NCBI GenBank assembly: GCA_038207625.1
Contig: JBBQZO010000019.1
Span: 46,066-110,065 of the forward strand
Direction of reading: 5' to 3'
From: JBBQZO01 sp038207625
Lineage (GTDB): Bacteria > Pseudomonadota > Gammaproteobacteria > Burkholderiales > Burkholderiaceae_D
DNA: 64,000 bases
The notes beneath the pieces were generated by a model. It was not told the origin of the DNA, did not search any database, and saw nothing but the letters and a program-made list of their open reading frames with translations. Positions 16,539-25,359 of the stretch are shown in pieces (within the stretch, counting starts at the first letter, position 1; each line of letters starts with the position of its first letter). A program made the position numbers and the translations under genes.

Positions 16539-18425
16539 ATGAGCAAGCGATGTGGGTGGACGGTGCTGTTGGCGCTCACGCTCTACGGCAGCATCTCGGG
16601 GCAGGCGGCAGTGGCGCCTGCCATGCAGTCCGATGGTGCGGCCAGTGCGCCGGACGCGCAGGCAGGCGCACTGGCCAAGCCCGCCCAGTCCAAGCCGGCC
16701 GCGCTGCTGTGCCAGAGCAGCGCGGACGACGCCGCCGACGACGCGGCGCGGGCCGCACTCGTGGCCAAATTGACCCGTGCCGCGCCGAGCATGACACAGG
16801 TACGCATCGCCAGTCCCCTGCTGTTCATGCCCGACTCCGGGCCGGTCCAATTGCTGGTGTTTCGCCAGTTTGCGGACAAGGACGAGACGGGTGGGAGTGC
16901 GCAAAAACTGAACTATCGCATCTTCGTGCTCGATGCCGCCACCAGCGGCGCGCAGCAGCCAACGACTTACCACCTGATCGACACGGCCCAGATCTCGGCG
17001 GAAGCGGCGACCACGGGCACGCACGGCAGCGACTTCATGACCGACGAAACGACGTCACCGAAGACGCTGCTGCGCTTCGACAGCCAGATGACTGCCCGGG
17101 CCGACGAGGATCGTTTCGGGCTATCCATCTGGCGCAAGGCGCGCGTCGTTGTGATCGCTTGCGCGCGAGCGAACGGGGACAGCCCCCAGTTTTACGGCAC
17201 GCTCGACACGTCCGTGGCGCGCTCGTCCCGCTGCCGCCTGATCGCCATCCTGATTTGCCTGGCCTTCTACTGCGCCGTCGCCGTCGCCACGTTCCACATC
17301 CACAAAGCGCAGCGCATGTTCAAGAGCGACGAAGAGATCGTCCTCAACCACGCCTCGGCGGGCGGCACCAACTACGCCAGTTGGCTGCGCCACTTCGATC
17401 CGGTGGTGCTGTCAGCCGACAGCCAAGGACGGGGCAGTGCCACCAAGCTGCAGATCCTGTTCTTCTCGGTGCTGGTATTTGGCGTGGTGTCGTATATCTG
17501 GATGCTGACCGGCCACCTGACCGGGCTGTCGAGCAATGTGCTGTTACTGATGGGCATTTCGGGGGTGGGCGCGACCGCCTCGGCCGGCACCGAACTGACC
17601 CTGAACCGCCTCCATTTCAACAATTGGGCGTGGCTGATCAACCGCCACTGGCTGCCCAAGGGTGGCGTGGCCGAAGTCAATTTCGCGCACTGGAAGGACA
17701 TCGTCACCACCGACGGCGAGTTCGATGTCTACCGTTTCCAGATGATCACCTTCAGCTTCCTGGTCGGCATGGCCATCCTCGGCGCGGGTACCCAGCTGAC
17801 CGACCTGAGTACGTTCGAGATCCCGTCGGCGCTGCTTGGCATCCTGGGCATGAGCCAGGTGGTCTACGTGATCGGCAAACTGGTGGCGCCGCCGTCGATC
17901 GCGGACCTGAACAAGCAGATCGACACGCTGCGACTGGCCGAGAAGTCCTTGCGCGACACGCTCGAGCATTCGGTCGCCGCCTTGCTGGACAAGGCGCAGG
18001 TGCGCTGGAAGGACGACGACAAACTAAGTGCGGCCAAGATCGCCTACAAGGATTACGTGCTGCAGTGGGAGACGACGCGCACCATGTTCGAGGCCACGCT
18101 GGGACGGATGGTGCCCAAACACGCCGAGGATCTGCGCCCGCCGTATAGCGTGCCGGGCCAGGTGGCGCGCGATGACGATGGCCGCCTGCGCGACGCCACT
18201 GCCAAGCGCGCCTACGACGCGCCGCTGCTCGCCACCGGCGGAGCAGCGCCGTATTTGTGGAAAGTCGTGCAATCGGGCTTGCCGCGCGGGCTGACGCTGG
18301 GGCGCGACGGGCACTTGAGCGGCACGCCCGACGTCGCCGGCACCTATCACTTCACGCTGACCGTCAGCGATGCCAACAATACCAGTCGGACCAAGGATTT
18401 CACCTTGCAGGTGTTGCCCGCCTGA
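16539..18425 (+). CDS. Multi-pass membrane protein with C-terminal Ig-like (He_PIG-type) domain, unknown function
   Basis: 628 aa; the start is fixed by CAGGAGAGG eight bases before ATG 16539. Order: signal peptide (WTVLLALTLYGSISGQAA), a periplasmic domain to about residue 240, then about five hydrophobic helices (RLIAILICLAFYCAVAVATF; LQILFFSVLVFGVVSYIWML; NVLLLMGISGVGATASAG; FQMITFSFLVGMAILGAG; IPSALLGILGMSQVVYVIG), a coiled-coil-like charged segment (SIADLNKQIDTLRLAEKSLR), and a final domain with LPRGLTLGRDGHLSGTPDVAG plus YHFTLTVSDANN, the hallmark of putative Ig/cadherin-like domains. Such domains are usually extracellular, so its position after several helices and a coiled coil is odd. 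It stands alone after the RND gene (183-base gap). I do not recognise a named family for the whole protein. Confidence 0.85.
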   Translation: MSKRCGWTVLLALTLYGSISGQAAVAPAMQSDGAASAPDAQAGALAKPAQSKPAALLCQSSADDAADDAARAALVAKLTRAAPSMTQVRIASPLLFMPDSGPVQLLVFRQFADKDETGGSAQKLNYRIFVLDAATSGAQQPTTYHLIDTAQISAEAATTGTHGSDFMTDETTSPKTLLRFDSQMTARADEDRFGLSIWRKARVVVIACARANGDSPQFYGTLDTSVARSSRCRLIAILICLAFYCAVAVATFHIHKAQRMFKSDEEIVLNHASAGGTNYASWLRHFDPVVLSADSQGRGSATKLQILFFSVLVFGVVSYIWMLTGHLTGLSSNVLLLMGISGVGATASAGTELTLNRLHFNNWAWLINRHWLPKGGVAEVNFAHWKDIVTTDGEFDVYRFQMITFSFLVGMAILGAGTQLTDLSTFEIPSALLGILGMSQVVYVIGKLVAPPSIADLNKQIDTLRLAEKSLRDTLEHSVAALLDKAQVRWKDDDKLSAAKIAYKDYVLQWETTRTMFEATLGRMVPKHAEDLRPPYSVPGQVARDDDGRLRDATAKRAYDAPLLATGGAAPYLWKVVQSGLPRGLTLGRDGHLSGTPDVAGTYHFTLTVSDANNTSRTKDFTLQVLPA

Positions 18426-18667
18426 GCGAGCCGGCACCCGGCCCGATGCGCCCCCCCCTCACGCCGCCAAACAGCGTCCCTGGCAAGCGTGAAGCTGCAA
18501 ATGGTCTGTGCCGAATCGAGGAAAACGCGCTGCCGGCCCGCACATACAGGCAGCGGCTGGCACGGCAGACATCCAACGCGGCGGCGACAACGCCCGCGCA
18601 GGCCGGCGCGGGCCAGTTAGCTAACGCTCTGCCAGAACGGCATCCGCGGGTGTGCGCCGCGCGCCCA

Positions 18668-19288
18668 CTAGCGGCGCTGCTTGCGGCGTGCTGCGACGCC
18701 GATCAGCCCCAGCCCCAACAGCAGCATCGCGTAGCTTTCCGGCTCCGGCACACCCGACGTCAGCGAGATGGCGTCGAGCGACCCGCCCAGCGCATCGCTG
18801 GCGCCGCTGGCCATGAAGGTCAACGTCGAACTGGCCGACACGGCCGTCAGCGACAAGGACTTGACGCTCCAGTTGTTGCCGCTGGCCGCGCCCGCGCCGT
18901 CGTACGATCCGACCAGCGCATTGTTCCAGTAGACGTCGATCCCGTTCGATCCCAGCGCCACCTTTTCGCGCGGCGAGTAGGCAAACTCGAGCGTGTATTG
19001 CTGGCCGGCGCTGGTGCCAATGACCTGACTGATCCGGCTGTTGCCGGTGGTGTCCAGTTCGACGAAGTTGTGTTGATCGTAGGCGGCGCCGGCGACATTG
19101 TCGCGCAGCTCGATGCCCAGCGCGCCGCTGGTCCAGCCGGTCAGGCTGGCGTAGTTGGCCCAGCTACCGCTGGCCTGGGTCTGGGCCTCGAAACTGCCGT
19201 TGACGACCAGATTGGTCGCGCTCGCGCCGGCGCCGCCGGCGGCCAACGCGCACAGCGCGGCAATACTGACTAGGGTAAATGGCTTCAT
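18668..19288 (-). CDS. PEP-CTERM sorting-domain exported protein
   Basis: 206 aa. The N-terminal signal peptide MKPFTLVSIAALCALAAGGAGA is followed by a beta-rich domain beginning NLVVNGSFEAQ, like DUF642/carbohydrate-binding-type exported proteins. The C-terminus is a textbook PEP-CTERM signal: VPEPESYAMLLLGLGLIG then ARRKQRR, recognised by exosortase. The start at 19288 has AAGGA five bases upstream; the longer frame to 19345 lacks this. A TATAAT-like -10 lies at 19345-19350 on the same strand. No exosortase gene is in the window. The protein is probably surface- or matrix-associated. Confidence 0.92.
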   Translation of the reverse strand: MKPFTLVSIAALCALAAGGAGASATNLVVNGSFEAQTQASGSWANYASLTGWTSGALGIELRDNVAGAAYDQHNFVELDTTGNSRISQVIGTSAGQQYTLEFAYSPREKVALGSNGIDVYWNNALVGSYDGAGAASGNNWSVKSLSLTAVSASSTLTFMASGASDALGGSLDAISLTSGVPEPESYAMLLLGLGLIGVAARRKQRR

Positions 19289-19547
19289 CGGATCCTTTGG
19301 TATTGATTGCAAATAAGAATGCATAGTTGCACAAATGCACGCCAATTATACTATCAACGGTCAAAAATACTCACCGCGCGCACATTTGGGGGTTTACCGG
19401 CGCGAATCGGACGATCTCTCGCATTGCCGGTCCGTTCGGGCGTATGATATACAGGCAAGGTGACGCGCCTGGCGTCGCGCGCAGCGCGCAATCTCGTGCG
19501 CTTCGCGCTGGCCAAGCTACGAAAACCAACCACACCGGAGGTACTCC

Positions 19548-20030
19548 ATGCGTCATTCCACCCCGTTTGTCCTGTCGGCTGCGGCGCTGATACTGGCCCT
19601 GTCACCCCAAGCGGTGTTCGCCCAGAGCGACCATGGCAACGATGCGGAAGTGCAGGAGATGGTCAAGAAGGCCGTCGCGCTGGTCAAGTCGGCCGGCCCC
19701 GAGAAAGCCTATAAAACCTTCACCGAGCATCCGGACGGCGCTTTCAAGGACCGCGACCTGTATGTGTTCGTGTACGACTTTGGCGGCACCTGCCTGGCGC
19801 AGGGAGCCAACCCCAAGATGGTGGGAAAAAATCTGCTGGCCATCAAGGATGTCGATGGCAATGCCTTCATCAAGGGCATGATCGATGTCGTCAAGGCGTC
19901 CACCAAAGGCTGGTACGGCCCTTACAAATTCACCAATCCGAACAGCCAGGGGTATGAGCTGAAAAAATCGTATTGCGAACGGGGTGCGGGCGACACGATC
20001 GTGTGCGTGGGCACCTACGTCAGCAAGTAA
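19548..20030 (+). CDS. Secreted single-Cache-domain protein
   Basis: 160 aa with a signal peptide ending AVFA and a strong GGAGGT ribosome-binding site. The mature part is one sCache_2-type ligand-binding domain: EMVKKAVALVKSAGPEKAYKTF, then FKDRDLYVFVYDFGGTCLAQGANPKMVGKNLL and GWYGPYKFTNP. Such domains usually form the sensory part of chemoreceptors or kinases. Here there is no transmembrane or signalling part, so it is a free periplasmic sensor or binding protein. Two Cys in the last third (SYCERGAGDTIVCVG) could form a disulphide. A paralogue lies at 31156-31617. Confidence 0.88.
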   Translation: MRHSTPFVLSAAALILALSPQAVFAQSDHGNDAEVQEMVKKAVALVKSAGPEKAYKTFTEHPDGAFKDRDLYVFVYDFGGTCLAQGANPKMVGKNLLAIKDVDGNAFIKGMIDVVKASTKGWYGPYKFTNPNSQGYELKKSYCERGAGDTIVCVGTYVSK

Positions 20031-20107
20031 GCAGGCGCGCGGCGGCGCAGGCCCGCCAGATCGCCCGACCAACGGCCGGCCACGCTATTGGCGTGCGGCG
20101 CGCAGCG

Positions 20108-20737
20108 TCACCACTCGTTCAAACCCTCCAGCGCATACAGCGCGCCCCAGCTCGGGCGCGCCTTGACCAGCGCGGCCAGGCGCGCCAGTGCCGGCCACTC
20201 CAGCGCCGTGCGCGGCATATTACGCGACCAGCGCAGATACATCGTCAGCATCAGATCGGCGCTGGAAAAACGCGCGCCGAGCAGGTACGGTCCGTGCTGC
20301 GCCAGTTGTGCATCGAGCCGGCTCCAGATCGCCTCGATGCGGCTGCGGATCGCCAGCTTGGCCGCCACGCTGTGCTCCTCGACGCCGACGTCGGCCGGAT
20401 AGAACCATAGCCGGTAAGCAGCGCCCAGGCCATTGCTCAGAAGCGCCAGCGACTCGATCCATTGCGCCCGCTCGGCCTCGCCGACCAGCGGCGCCAGGCG
20501 CGCATCGGGATGGCGCTCGGCCAGATTCAGCATCACGGCGGCCGATTCGCTCAGCACCACGCCGTCGCACACCAAGGTCGGCACCACGCCGGCCGGGTTG
20601 AGTTTCAGGTAGGCCGGATCGCGCTGCCCCTTGTGCGCAAAATCGACCAGCGCCAGCTCATACGGCAGGCCAAGTTCGAGCAGGTTCAGATGCACGCCCA
20701 TGCTGGCGGTGCCGGGCGAATAATACAAGGTGTACAT
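20108..20737 (-). CDS. Glutathione S-transferase family protein
   Basis: 209 aa. The N-terminal thioredoxin-like domain starts MYTLYYSPGTASMGVHLNLL and contains NPAGVVPTLVCDGVVLSESAAV (cis-Pro and Ser-Glu of the G-site). The C-terminal all-helical domain contains YLLGARFSSADLML. A GGAGACC site precedes ATG 20737. It is cytoplasmic, acting in conjugation or detoxification; the substrate is unknown. It lies downstream of the polysaccharide operon on the same strand, with a 75-base gap and no functional link evident. Confidence 0.9.
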   Translation of the reverse strand: MYTLYYSPGTASMGVHLNLLELGLPYELALVDFAHKGQRDPAYLKLNPAGVVPTLVCDGVVLSESAAVMLNLAERHPDARLAPLVGEAERAQWIESLALLSNGLGAAYRLWFYPADVGVEEHSVAAKLAIRSRIEAIWSRLDAQLAQHGPYLLGARFSSADLMLTMYLRWSRNMPRTALEWPALARLAALVKARPSWGALYALEGLNEW

Positions 20738-20812
20738 AGAGGTCTCCGCGCCGGGTCGGCGCATGCGCATACAGGAAAATGGACGCTGCCGGCGCGCGCC
20801 GGGGCATACTGA

Positions 20813-21958
20813 TCAGACCCGCGCCGGCGCCAGTGCCGGCGCGTCAACGCGCTTGACCAGCTCGTGATACAGGGCTGCGTAATTGGACGCCATGCGTTCG
20901 GCGGTAAACAGTTCCCAGTAGCGCTCCTCGGCGCGCGCGCCCATGTCGCGCGCCAGTTGCGGATCGTCCCACAGCGTGCGCATTGCCGCGCCGAAGGCTT
21001 GCGGGTCGGACGGCGGCACCACCAGCCCGGTCACCCGGTCGATATTGATATAGGTGGTACCGGTGCCGATCTCGCTGGAGATCATCGGCTTGCCGAACAT
21101 GGCCCCTTCCAGCAGCGAGATGCCGAACGCCTCCGAGCGCAAGTGCGAGGGAAACACCAGCGCATAGCACAGCGTCAGCAGCGCCACCTTGTCGGCGTCG
21201 CCCAGCGCGCCGACAAACAGTACGTGGGTCAGGCCGAGCCGTTCGGCGTGGCTCTTCAGTTCGCGTTCGATCGGGCCGGCGCCCACGATCACCACCGGGT
21301 AGTCGCTGTTGGCGACGGCGTCGAGCAGGATGTGCAGGCCCTTGTAGTAGCGCAGCACGCCGACGAACAGGAAGAAGCGCTCGCCCACGCGCGCGCGCCA
21401 GGCGTCAAGCAAACTCTGTTCGGGGCTTGGGTACAGCTCCTTGTCCAGGCCATAGGTGATCACGCGGGTCTTGTCGCGGTAGCGGTCCAGCACGGCCGAC
21501 GAGGCCAGATAGTTCGGCGACGTCGCCACGATCTGGTCGACGCTGCGCAGGAAGCGGTGTTTGAGCGGCTGGTACAGGCGCAGCAGATTCTTCTGGCGCA
21601 CGATGTCGGAGTGGTAGGTCACCACGCTGGGCTTGCCGGTGCGCGCGATGAAGTGCGCGATGTCCATGAACGGCCACGGAAAGTGGTAATGGATGATGTC
21701 GCAGTGCTTGGCCAGGCGCATCAGCGCGCGGATCGCGCCAAACGAGAATCCGGTCGAGGCGATCTCGAAGTCGAGCGGCACCCGGTGCACCTGGTGACCT
21801 TCGAACTCGAACTGGCGCAAATGCTTGTCGCGCGTGAGCGTGAGCACGGCGTTGTGCATGCCCAGCCGCCCGGTGCCCACGCACAGCTGGCGAATCACCT
21901 GCTCGACGCCGCCCAGCGTGTCCGGGTAGTAGGTTTTATAGAAGTGCAGGACGCGCAT
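20813..21958 (-). CDS. Glycosyltransferase family 4 (polysaccharide assembly)
   Basis: 381 aa GT-B enzyme. The N-lobe starts MRVLHFYKTYYPDTLGGVEQVI. The donor-binding C-lobe has FLFVGVLRYYKGLHILLDA and the E-x7-E motif SEAFGISLLEGAMFGKP. It resembles mannosyl/rhamnosyl transferases of LPS and exopolysaccharide clusters. It is the last gene of the gmd-rmd-GT-GT run, nine bases after the preceding transferase, so use of GDP-D-rhamnose or GDP-mannose is a reasonable inference. It would act at the cytoplasmic face of the inner membrane on a lipid-linked acceptor. Confidence 0.92.
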   Translation of the reverse strand: MRVLHFYKTYYPDTLGGVEQVIRQLCVGTGRLGMHNAVLTLTRDKHLRQFEFEGHQVHRVPLDFEIASTGFSFGAIRALMRLAKHCDIIHYHFPWPFMDIAHFIARTGKPSVVTYHSDIVRQKNLLRLYQPLKHRFLRSVDQIVATSPNYLASSAVLDRYRDKTRVITYGLDKELYPSPEQSLLDAWRARVGERFFLFVGVLRYYKGLHILLDAVANSDYPVVIVGAGPIERELKSHAERLGLTHVLFVGALGDADKVALLTLCYALVFPSHLRSEAFGISLLEGAMFGKPMISSEIGTGTTYINIDRVTGLVVPPSDPQAFGAAMRTLWDDPQLARDMGARAEERYWELFTAERMASNYAALYHELVKRVDAPALAPARV

Positions 21959-21967
21959 GGTGCCAGT

Positions 21968-23095
21968 TCATCGAGAAAGAACAGCATGATACACGGCGGC
22001 GGTCTGCGAGGCGGTAGCCTGCCAGCTCAGAGTTTGCGCGCGCGCATGACCAAGTGCGATGCAGCGCTTGCGCAAGTCGTGCTCGCGCACCAGCGCCAGC
22101 ATGGCCGCGCCGATCTCGCCCACCGACAGCGGGTCCACTTCGACGGCCGCGCCCTGGCACACTTCGGGCACCGAGCTGGTGTTCGAGGCGACTACCGGCA
22201 CGCCCGAGGCGAACGCCTCGACCAGCGGGATGCCGAAACCCTCGTACAGCGAGGCGAACACGAAGACACCGGCGCCCGCGTAGACGTGGCGCAGCGCGCG
22301 CTCGTCGGTCAGGCCGGACAGCCAGACGACGTTCTCGCCGGCTGCGATGGCCGCGCCCAGCTGCGCGGTGAGCTCTTCGCAACGCCAGCCGGCACGCCCG
22401 ACGATGACCAGCTGGCGCTCGGCGCGCACCGATTGCGGCAGCCCCAGATAGGCCGCCAGCAGGCGTTCGACGTTTTTGCGCGGCTGCAGCGTGCCCACGA
22501 ACAGGAAGTAACCGGGCTGCAAAGCGTGCGCGGCCAGCGTGGCGTCGCGCTCGGCCTGCGCCGGTGCCTGCAGCCATTCGGCGCCCACCCCGCATGGCAC
22601 CACACTGATGCGCCGCTCGTCGATGCCGAAGCAGTCGACCAGCTCAGCGATGGCGTAGTGCGACAGCGCGATCACGTGGTCGGCCTTTTGGGCGGCCTTC
22701 TTCTGCAGCCAGTTCTTGGTGCTGCGCAGGCGCGCATTGCACCATTCAGGATGCTTGATCGGCAGCGCGTCGTGCAGCGTGGCCACCACCGGGCAATCCA
22801 TGCGCGTGATGCGGTAGTCGGTGGCGTGGAAGATATCCATCGGCATGTGGCTGCGCACCGTCTTGGGCGTGACGAGCTCGTAGAGCGTATTGCGTTCGAA
22901 GGAGTACGGCAAACGCTGGCCGACGCTGATGGCGCCGCCGGCGCGTCCGGGAAACGAGAAGCCATCGACCTGGCAGCCCGCCTGCGGCAGGTGCTGCAGC
23001 AGCGCCTGGGTGTACACCCCGATGCCGTCCAGACGCCCACCGGTCAGCCCCGGCTCGATGGTACTCGTGCCCAGACCTACCCGCAGCACGCTCAC
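21968..23095 (-). CDS. Glycosyltransferase family 4 (polysaccharide assembly)
   Basis: 375 aa GT-B enzyme with ATLHDALPIKHPEW in the N-lobe, FLFVGTLQPRKNVERLLAAY at the start of the C-lobe, and the E-x7-E motif YEGFGIPLVEAFASGVPVV. It resembles WbpX/WbpY- and MtfB-type mannosyl/rhamnosyl transferases. The start is a GTG at 23095 that overlaps the stop of rmd by 3 bases (GTGA), indicating translational coupling. Its place directly after gmd and rmd suggests that it adds D-rhamnose or D-mannose to a surface polysaccharide. Confidence 0.92.
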   Translation of the reverse strand: MSVLRVGLGTSTIEPGLTGGRLDGIGVYTQALLQHLPQAGCQVDGFSFPGRAGGAISVGQRLPYSFERNTLYELVTPKTVRSHMPMDIFHATDYRITRMDCPVVATLHDALPIKHPEWCNARLRSTKNWLQKKAAQKADHVIALSHYAIAELVDCFGIDERRISVVPCGVGAEWLQAPAQAERDATLAAHALQPGYFLFVGTLQPRKNVERLLAAYLGLPQSVRAERQLVIVGRAGWRCEELTAQLGAAIAAGENVVWLSGLTDERALRHVYAGAGVFVFASLYEGFGIPLVEAFASGVPVVASNTSSVPEVCQGAAVEVDPLSVGEIGAAMLALVREHDLRKRCIALGHARAQTLSWQATASQTAAVYHAVLSR

Positions 23096-24033
23096 GCCTG
23101 ATACATCCAGCGCAGGGTCTGCTCAAGTGGCGTGACGGCGATCGGCCCGATCAGCGATGCCAGTTTGGCGTGACTGCCGGTCAGACGCAACACGTCCTGG
23201 GCGCGCACGAAGGCGGGATTGACGCGCACCTCGATGCGGTAGCCGGCGATCTCGCCCATCATGGCCAGCACCGCGTCCAGCGTATGGGGCACGCCGGAGC
23301 AGACGTTGAACAGCTGGCCGGCCGGCTTGGCTGCCAGCAGCCGACGGTAGCAGCGCACGACCATGCGCACGTCCGAAAAGTCGCGCGCGATGGCGATATT
23401 GCCCAGTTCGATCTGGGGCGCCCTGGCGCGGAAATGGTTGACGATCTTGGGCAGCAGGAAGCTCTCGCTCTGGCCCACGCCGGTGTAATTGAACGGTCGC
23501 ACAATGGTGATCGGCAGCTTGTCGCTCCACAAGCGCGCCATGTATTCCATGGCCAGCTTGCTCACGCCATAGTCGTTGCCAGGCGCGGGCGCCTGCTGCT
23601 CGTCGATCACGGCCACGTCAGCGTTGCCGTAGATATTGCCTGACGAGGCAAGCAGCACCGCGCTGGGCGCATGCGCCGAGGCGGCCAGCGCCTCGAGCAG
23701 ATTGCGCGTGCCGAGCAGGTTGACACGGTAGATCTGTTCCACGTTGGCGTGCCCGACAAAGGCGATGCCGGCCAGATGCACCACCACGTCCGGACGCACC
23801 TGCTCGATCATCGCGGCCACGGCGGCGCGCTCGCACAGATCGACCGCGTACAGGTCCTGGCCACCCTGGCTGCCCGGCATCACGGTGCCGAATACCCGGT
23901 AGCCCGCCTCGGCCAGCTCGGCCGCCATGTAGCGGCCGGTGAAACCGTGGATGCCGGTGATCAGCGCGCGCCGGCCCTCGCCTTCACGCGTGGCCAGGCC
24001 GCCGGTTTGCTGCGCGCTGTCGGCCAGCCCCAT
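23092..24033 (-). CDS. rmd: GDP-6-deoxy-4-keto-D-mannose reductase (GDP-D-rhamnose synthesis)
   Basis: 313 aa short-chain dehydrogenase/reductase. The Rossmann motif is ALITGIHGFTGRYMAAEL. The catalytic triad region reads LASSGNIYGN followed by NDYGVSKLAMEYMARLW (Tyr-x3-Lys). FNYTGVGQSESFLLPKIV and IELGNIAIARDFSDVRMVV are typical of Rmd and related RmlD-like reductases acting on GDP sugars. It reduces the 4-keto product of Gmd to GDP-D-rhamnose. The gene begins one base after the gmd stop and overlaps the next transferase, so the four genes are almost certainly one operon. GDP-fucose synthase is the alternative, but those carry a different C-terminal pattern. Confidence 0.88.
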   Translation of the reverse strand: MGLADSAQQTGGLATREGEGRRALITGIHGFTGRYMAAELAEAGYRVFGTVMPGSQGGQDLYAVDLCERAAVAAMIEQVRPDVVVHLAGIAFVGHANVEQIYRVNLLGTRNLLEALAASAHAPSAVLLASSGNIYGNADVAVIDEQQAPAPGNDYGVSKLAMEYMARLWSDKLPITIVRPFNYTGVGQSESFLLPKIVNHFRARAPQIELGNIAIARDFSDVRMVVRCYRRLLAAKPAGQLFNVCSGVPHTLDAVLAMMGEIAGYRIEVRVNPAFVRAQDVLRLTGSHAKLASLIGPIAVTPLEQTLRWMYQA

Positions 24034-24034
24034 G

Positions 24035-25078
24035 TCAGAACGAGGCGCCGTGTTCGTTGCGGCGCAGATCGGCCTCGACCATCATCTGGCACAGCTGTTC
24101 GAGCGTGGTCTTGGGAGCCCAGCCCAGTTCGCGCAGCGCCTTGGCCGGATCGCCGATCAACAGTTCGACTTCGGCCGGACGGTAGAATTTCGGGCTCACG
24201 CGCACCAGCACGCGACCGGAGCGGCTGCAATGACCGGTTTCCGCTTCGCCGCTGCCGGCCCATTCGATGGCGATGCCGGCCGCCTTGAAGGCCATCGTGA
24301 CAAAATCACGCACGGTTTCCGAGCGGTTGGTGGCCAGCACGTAGGTGTCCGGCTGGGCCGCCTGCAGCACGCGCCACATGCCTTCCACGTATTCCTTGGC
24401 GTAGCCCCAGTCGCGCTTGGCGTCGAGATTGCCCAGCTCGAGCACGTCGAGCTTGTTCTGCACGATCTTGGCCACCGAGTCGGTGATCTTGCGCGTGACG
24501 AACTCGCGTCCGCGCAGCGGCGACTCGTGGTTGAACAGGATGCCGGACGAGCCGAAGATGCCGTACGACTCGCGGTAATTGATCGTCATCCAGTGCGCGT
24601 ACAGCTTGGCCACGCCATACGGGCTGCGCGGATAGAACGGCGTGTCCTCCACTTGCGGGATGGCTTGCACTTTGCCGAACATTTCCGACGTCGAGGCCTG
24701 GTAAAAGCGCACTGTCGGGTTGACGATGCGGATCGCTTCAAGCAGATGCACCGCGCCCAGCCCGGTGATCGAGGCGGTGGTGATGGGCTGCTCAAACGAG
24801 ACGCCGACGAAGCTTTGCGCGGCCAGATTGTAGACCTCGTCCGGCGCGCAGTTTTGCAGCAGGCGGATCGAGGACGACAGGTCGGTCAGGTCATATTCGA
24901 CCAGATTCAAATTCGGGTGGGCGGCGATGCCCAGCTCTTCCATCCGCCAGAAATTGACGGAACTGGTGCGGCGATAGGTGCCGGTGACGGCATAGCCTTT
25001 TTCCAGCAACAACTGGGCCAGATAGGCACCATCCTGGCCGGTAATTCCTGTGATGAGCGCTTTTTTTGTGGTCTGCAT
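24035..25078 (-). CDS. gmd: GDP-mannose 4,6-dehydratase
   Basis: 347 aa extended SDR. It starts MQTTKKALITGITGQDGAYL (Gly-rich NADP site) and continues with GTYRRTSSVNFWRMEELG, SSIRLLQNCAPDEVYNLAAQ and FYQASTSEMFGKVQ, then PRSPYGVAKLYAHWMTINYRE (Tyr-x3-Lys). It converts GDP-D-mannose to GDP-4-keto-6-deoxy-D-mannose in the cytoplasm. The frame is open to 25390, but the family N-terminus begins exactly at ATG 25078. No strong ribosome-binding site was seen. A TACAAT-type -10 candidate lies at 25239-25244 on this strand, and the maeB terminator lies upstream, so this is the first gene of the polysaccharide operon. Confidence 0.95.
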   Translation of the reverse strand: MQTTKKALITGITGQDGAYLAQLLLEKGYAVTGTYRRTSSVNFWRMEELGIAAHPNLNLVEYDLTDLSSSIRLLQNCAPDEVYNLAAQSFVGVSFEQPITTASITGLGAVHLLEAIRIVNPTVRFYQASTSEMFGKVQAIPQVEDTPFYPRSPYGVAKLYAHWMTINYRESYGIFGSSGILFNHESPLRGREFVTRKITDSVAKIVQNKLDVLELGNLDAKRDWGYAKEYVEGMWRVLQAAQPDTYVLATNRSETVRDFVTMAFKAAGIAIEWAGSGEAETGHCSRSGRVLVRVSPKFYRPAEVELLIGDPAKALRELGWAPKTTLEQLCQMMVEADLRRNEHGASF

Positions 25079-25290
25079 GTGATGGATACTCGTAATTACT
25101 GGTTTTGCGCGGGCGGGGATCGACGCCGATACGCCTTCTGCGCGGCGATGCGACCATGGACCTGAACGGTGGCGCACCTTGGCACCATGCCGCCGACCAG
25201 ATGCGCGATCGGTCGACTTGGGTGTCAAGCAACTTCCCATTGTAACAGACGGCGCCACTGCCGCTTTTTTCAACAGGGAAAGTGCTGCAA

Positions 25291-25328
25291 TAAAAACAAC
25301 AGTCAGCGTGGCGGCGGCGCCACGCTGA
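25291..25328 (-). terminator. Rho-independent terminator after maeB
   Basis: On the minus strand a perfect 10-base stem (TCAGCGTGGC paired with GCCACGCTGA, 6-base loop) at 25303-25328 is followed by CTGTTGTTTTTA. It lies 32 bases past the maeB stop. A second small hairpin (CCGGTCG/CGACCGG, 25334-25349) lies between. Confidence 0.8.
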
Positions 25329-25359
25329 TCGGACCGGTCGTGCGACCGGCCCCCTTTCC

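Noticed and set aside
12009..17024. Long minus-strand frames (745 and 870 codons) under the adaptor and RND genes
   Set aside because: They cover clear AcrB/adaptor coding sequence on the plus strand and show no recognisable domain.
20864..23101. 745-codon plus-strand frame
   Set aside because: Antisense to two glycosyltransferases with intact motifs; no ribosome-binding site or domain.
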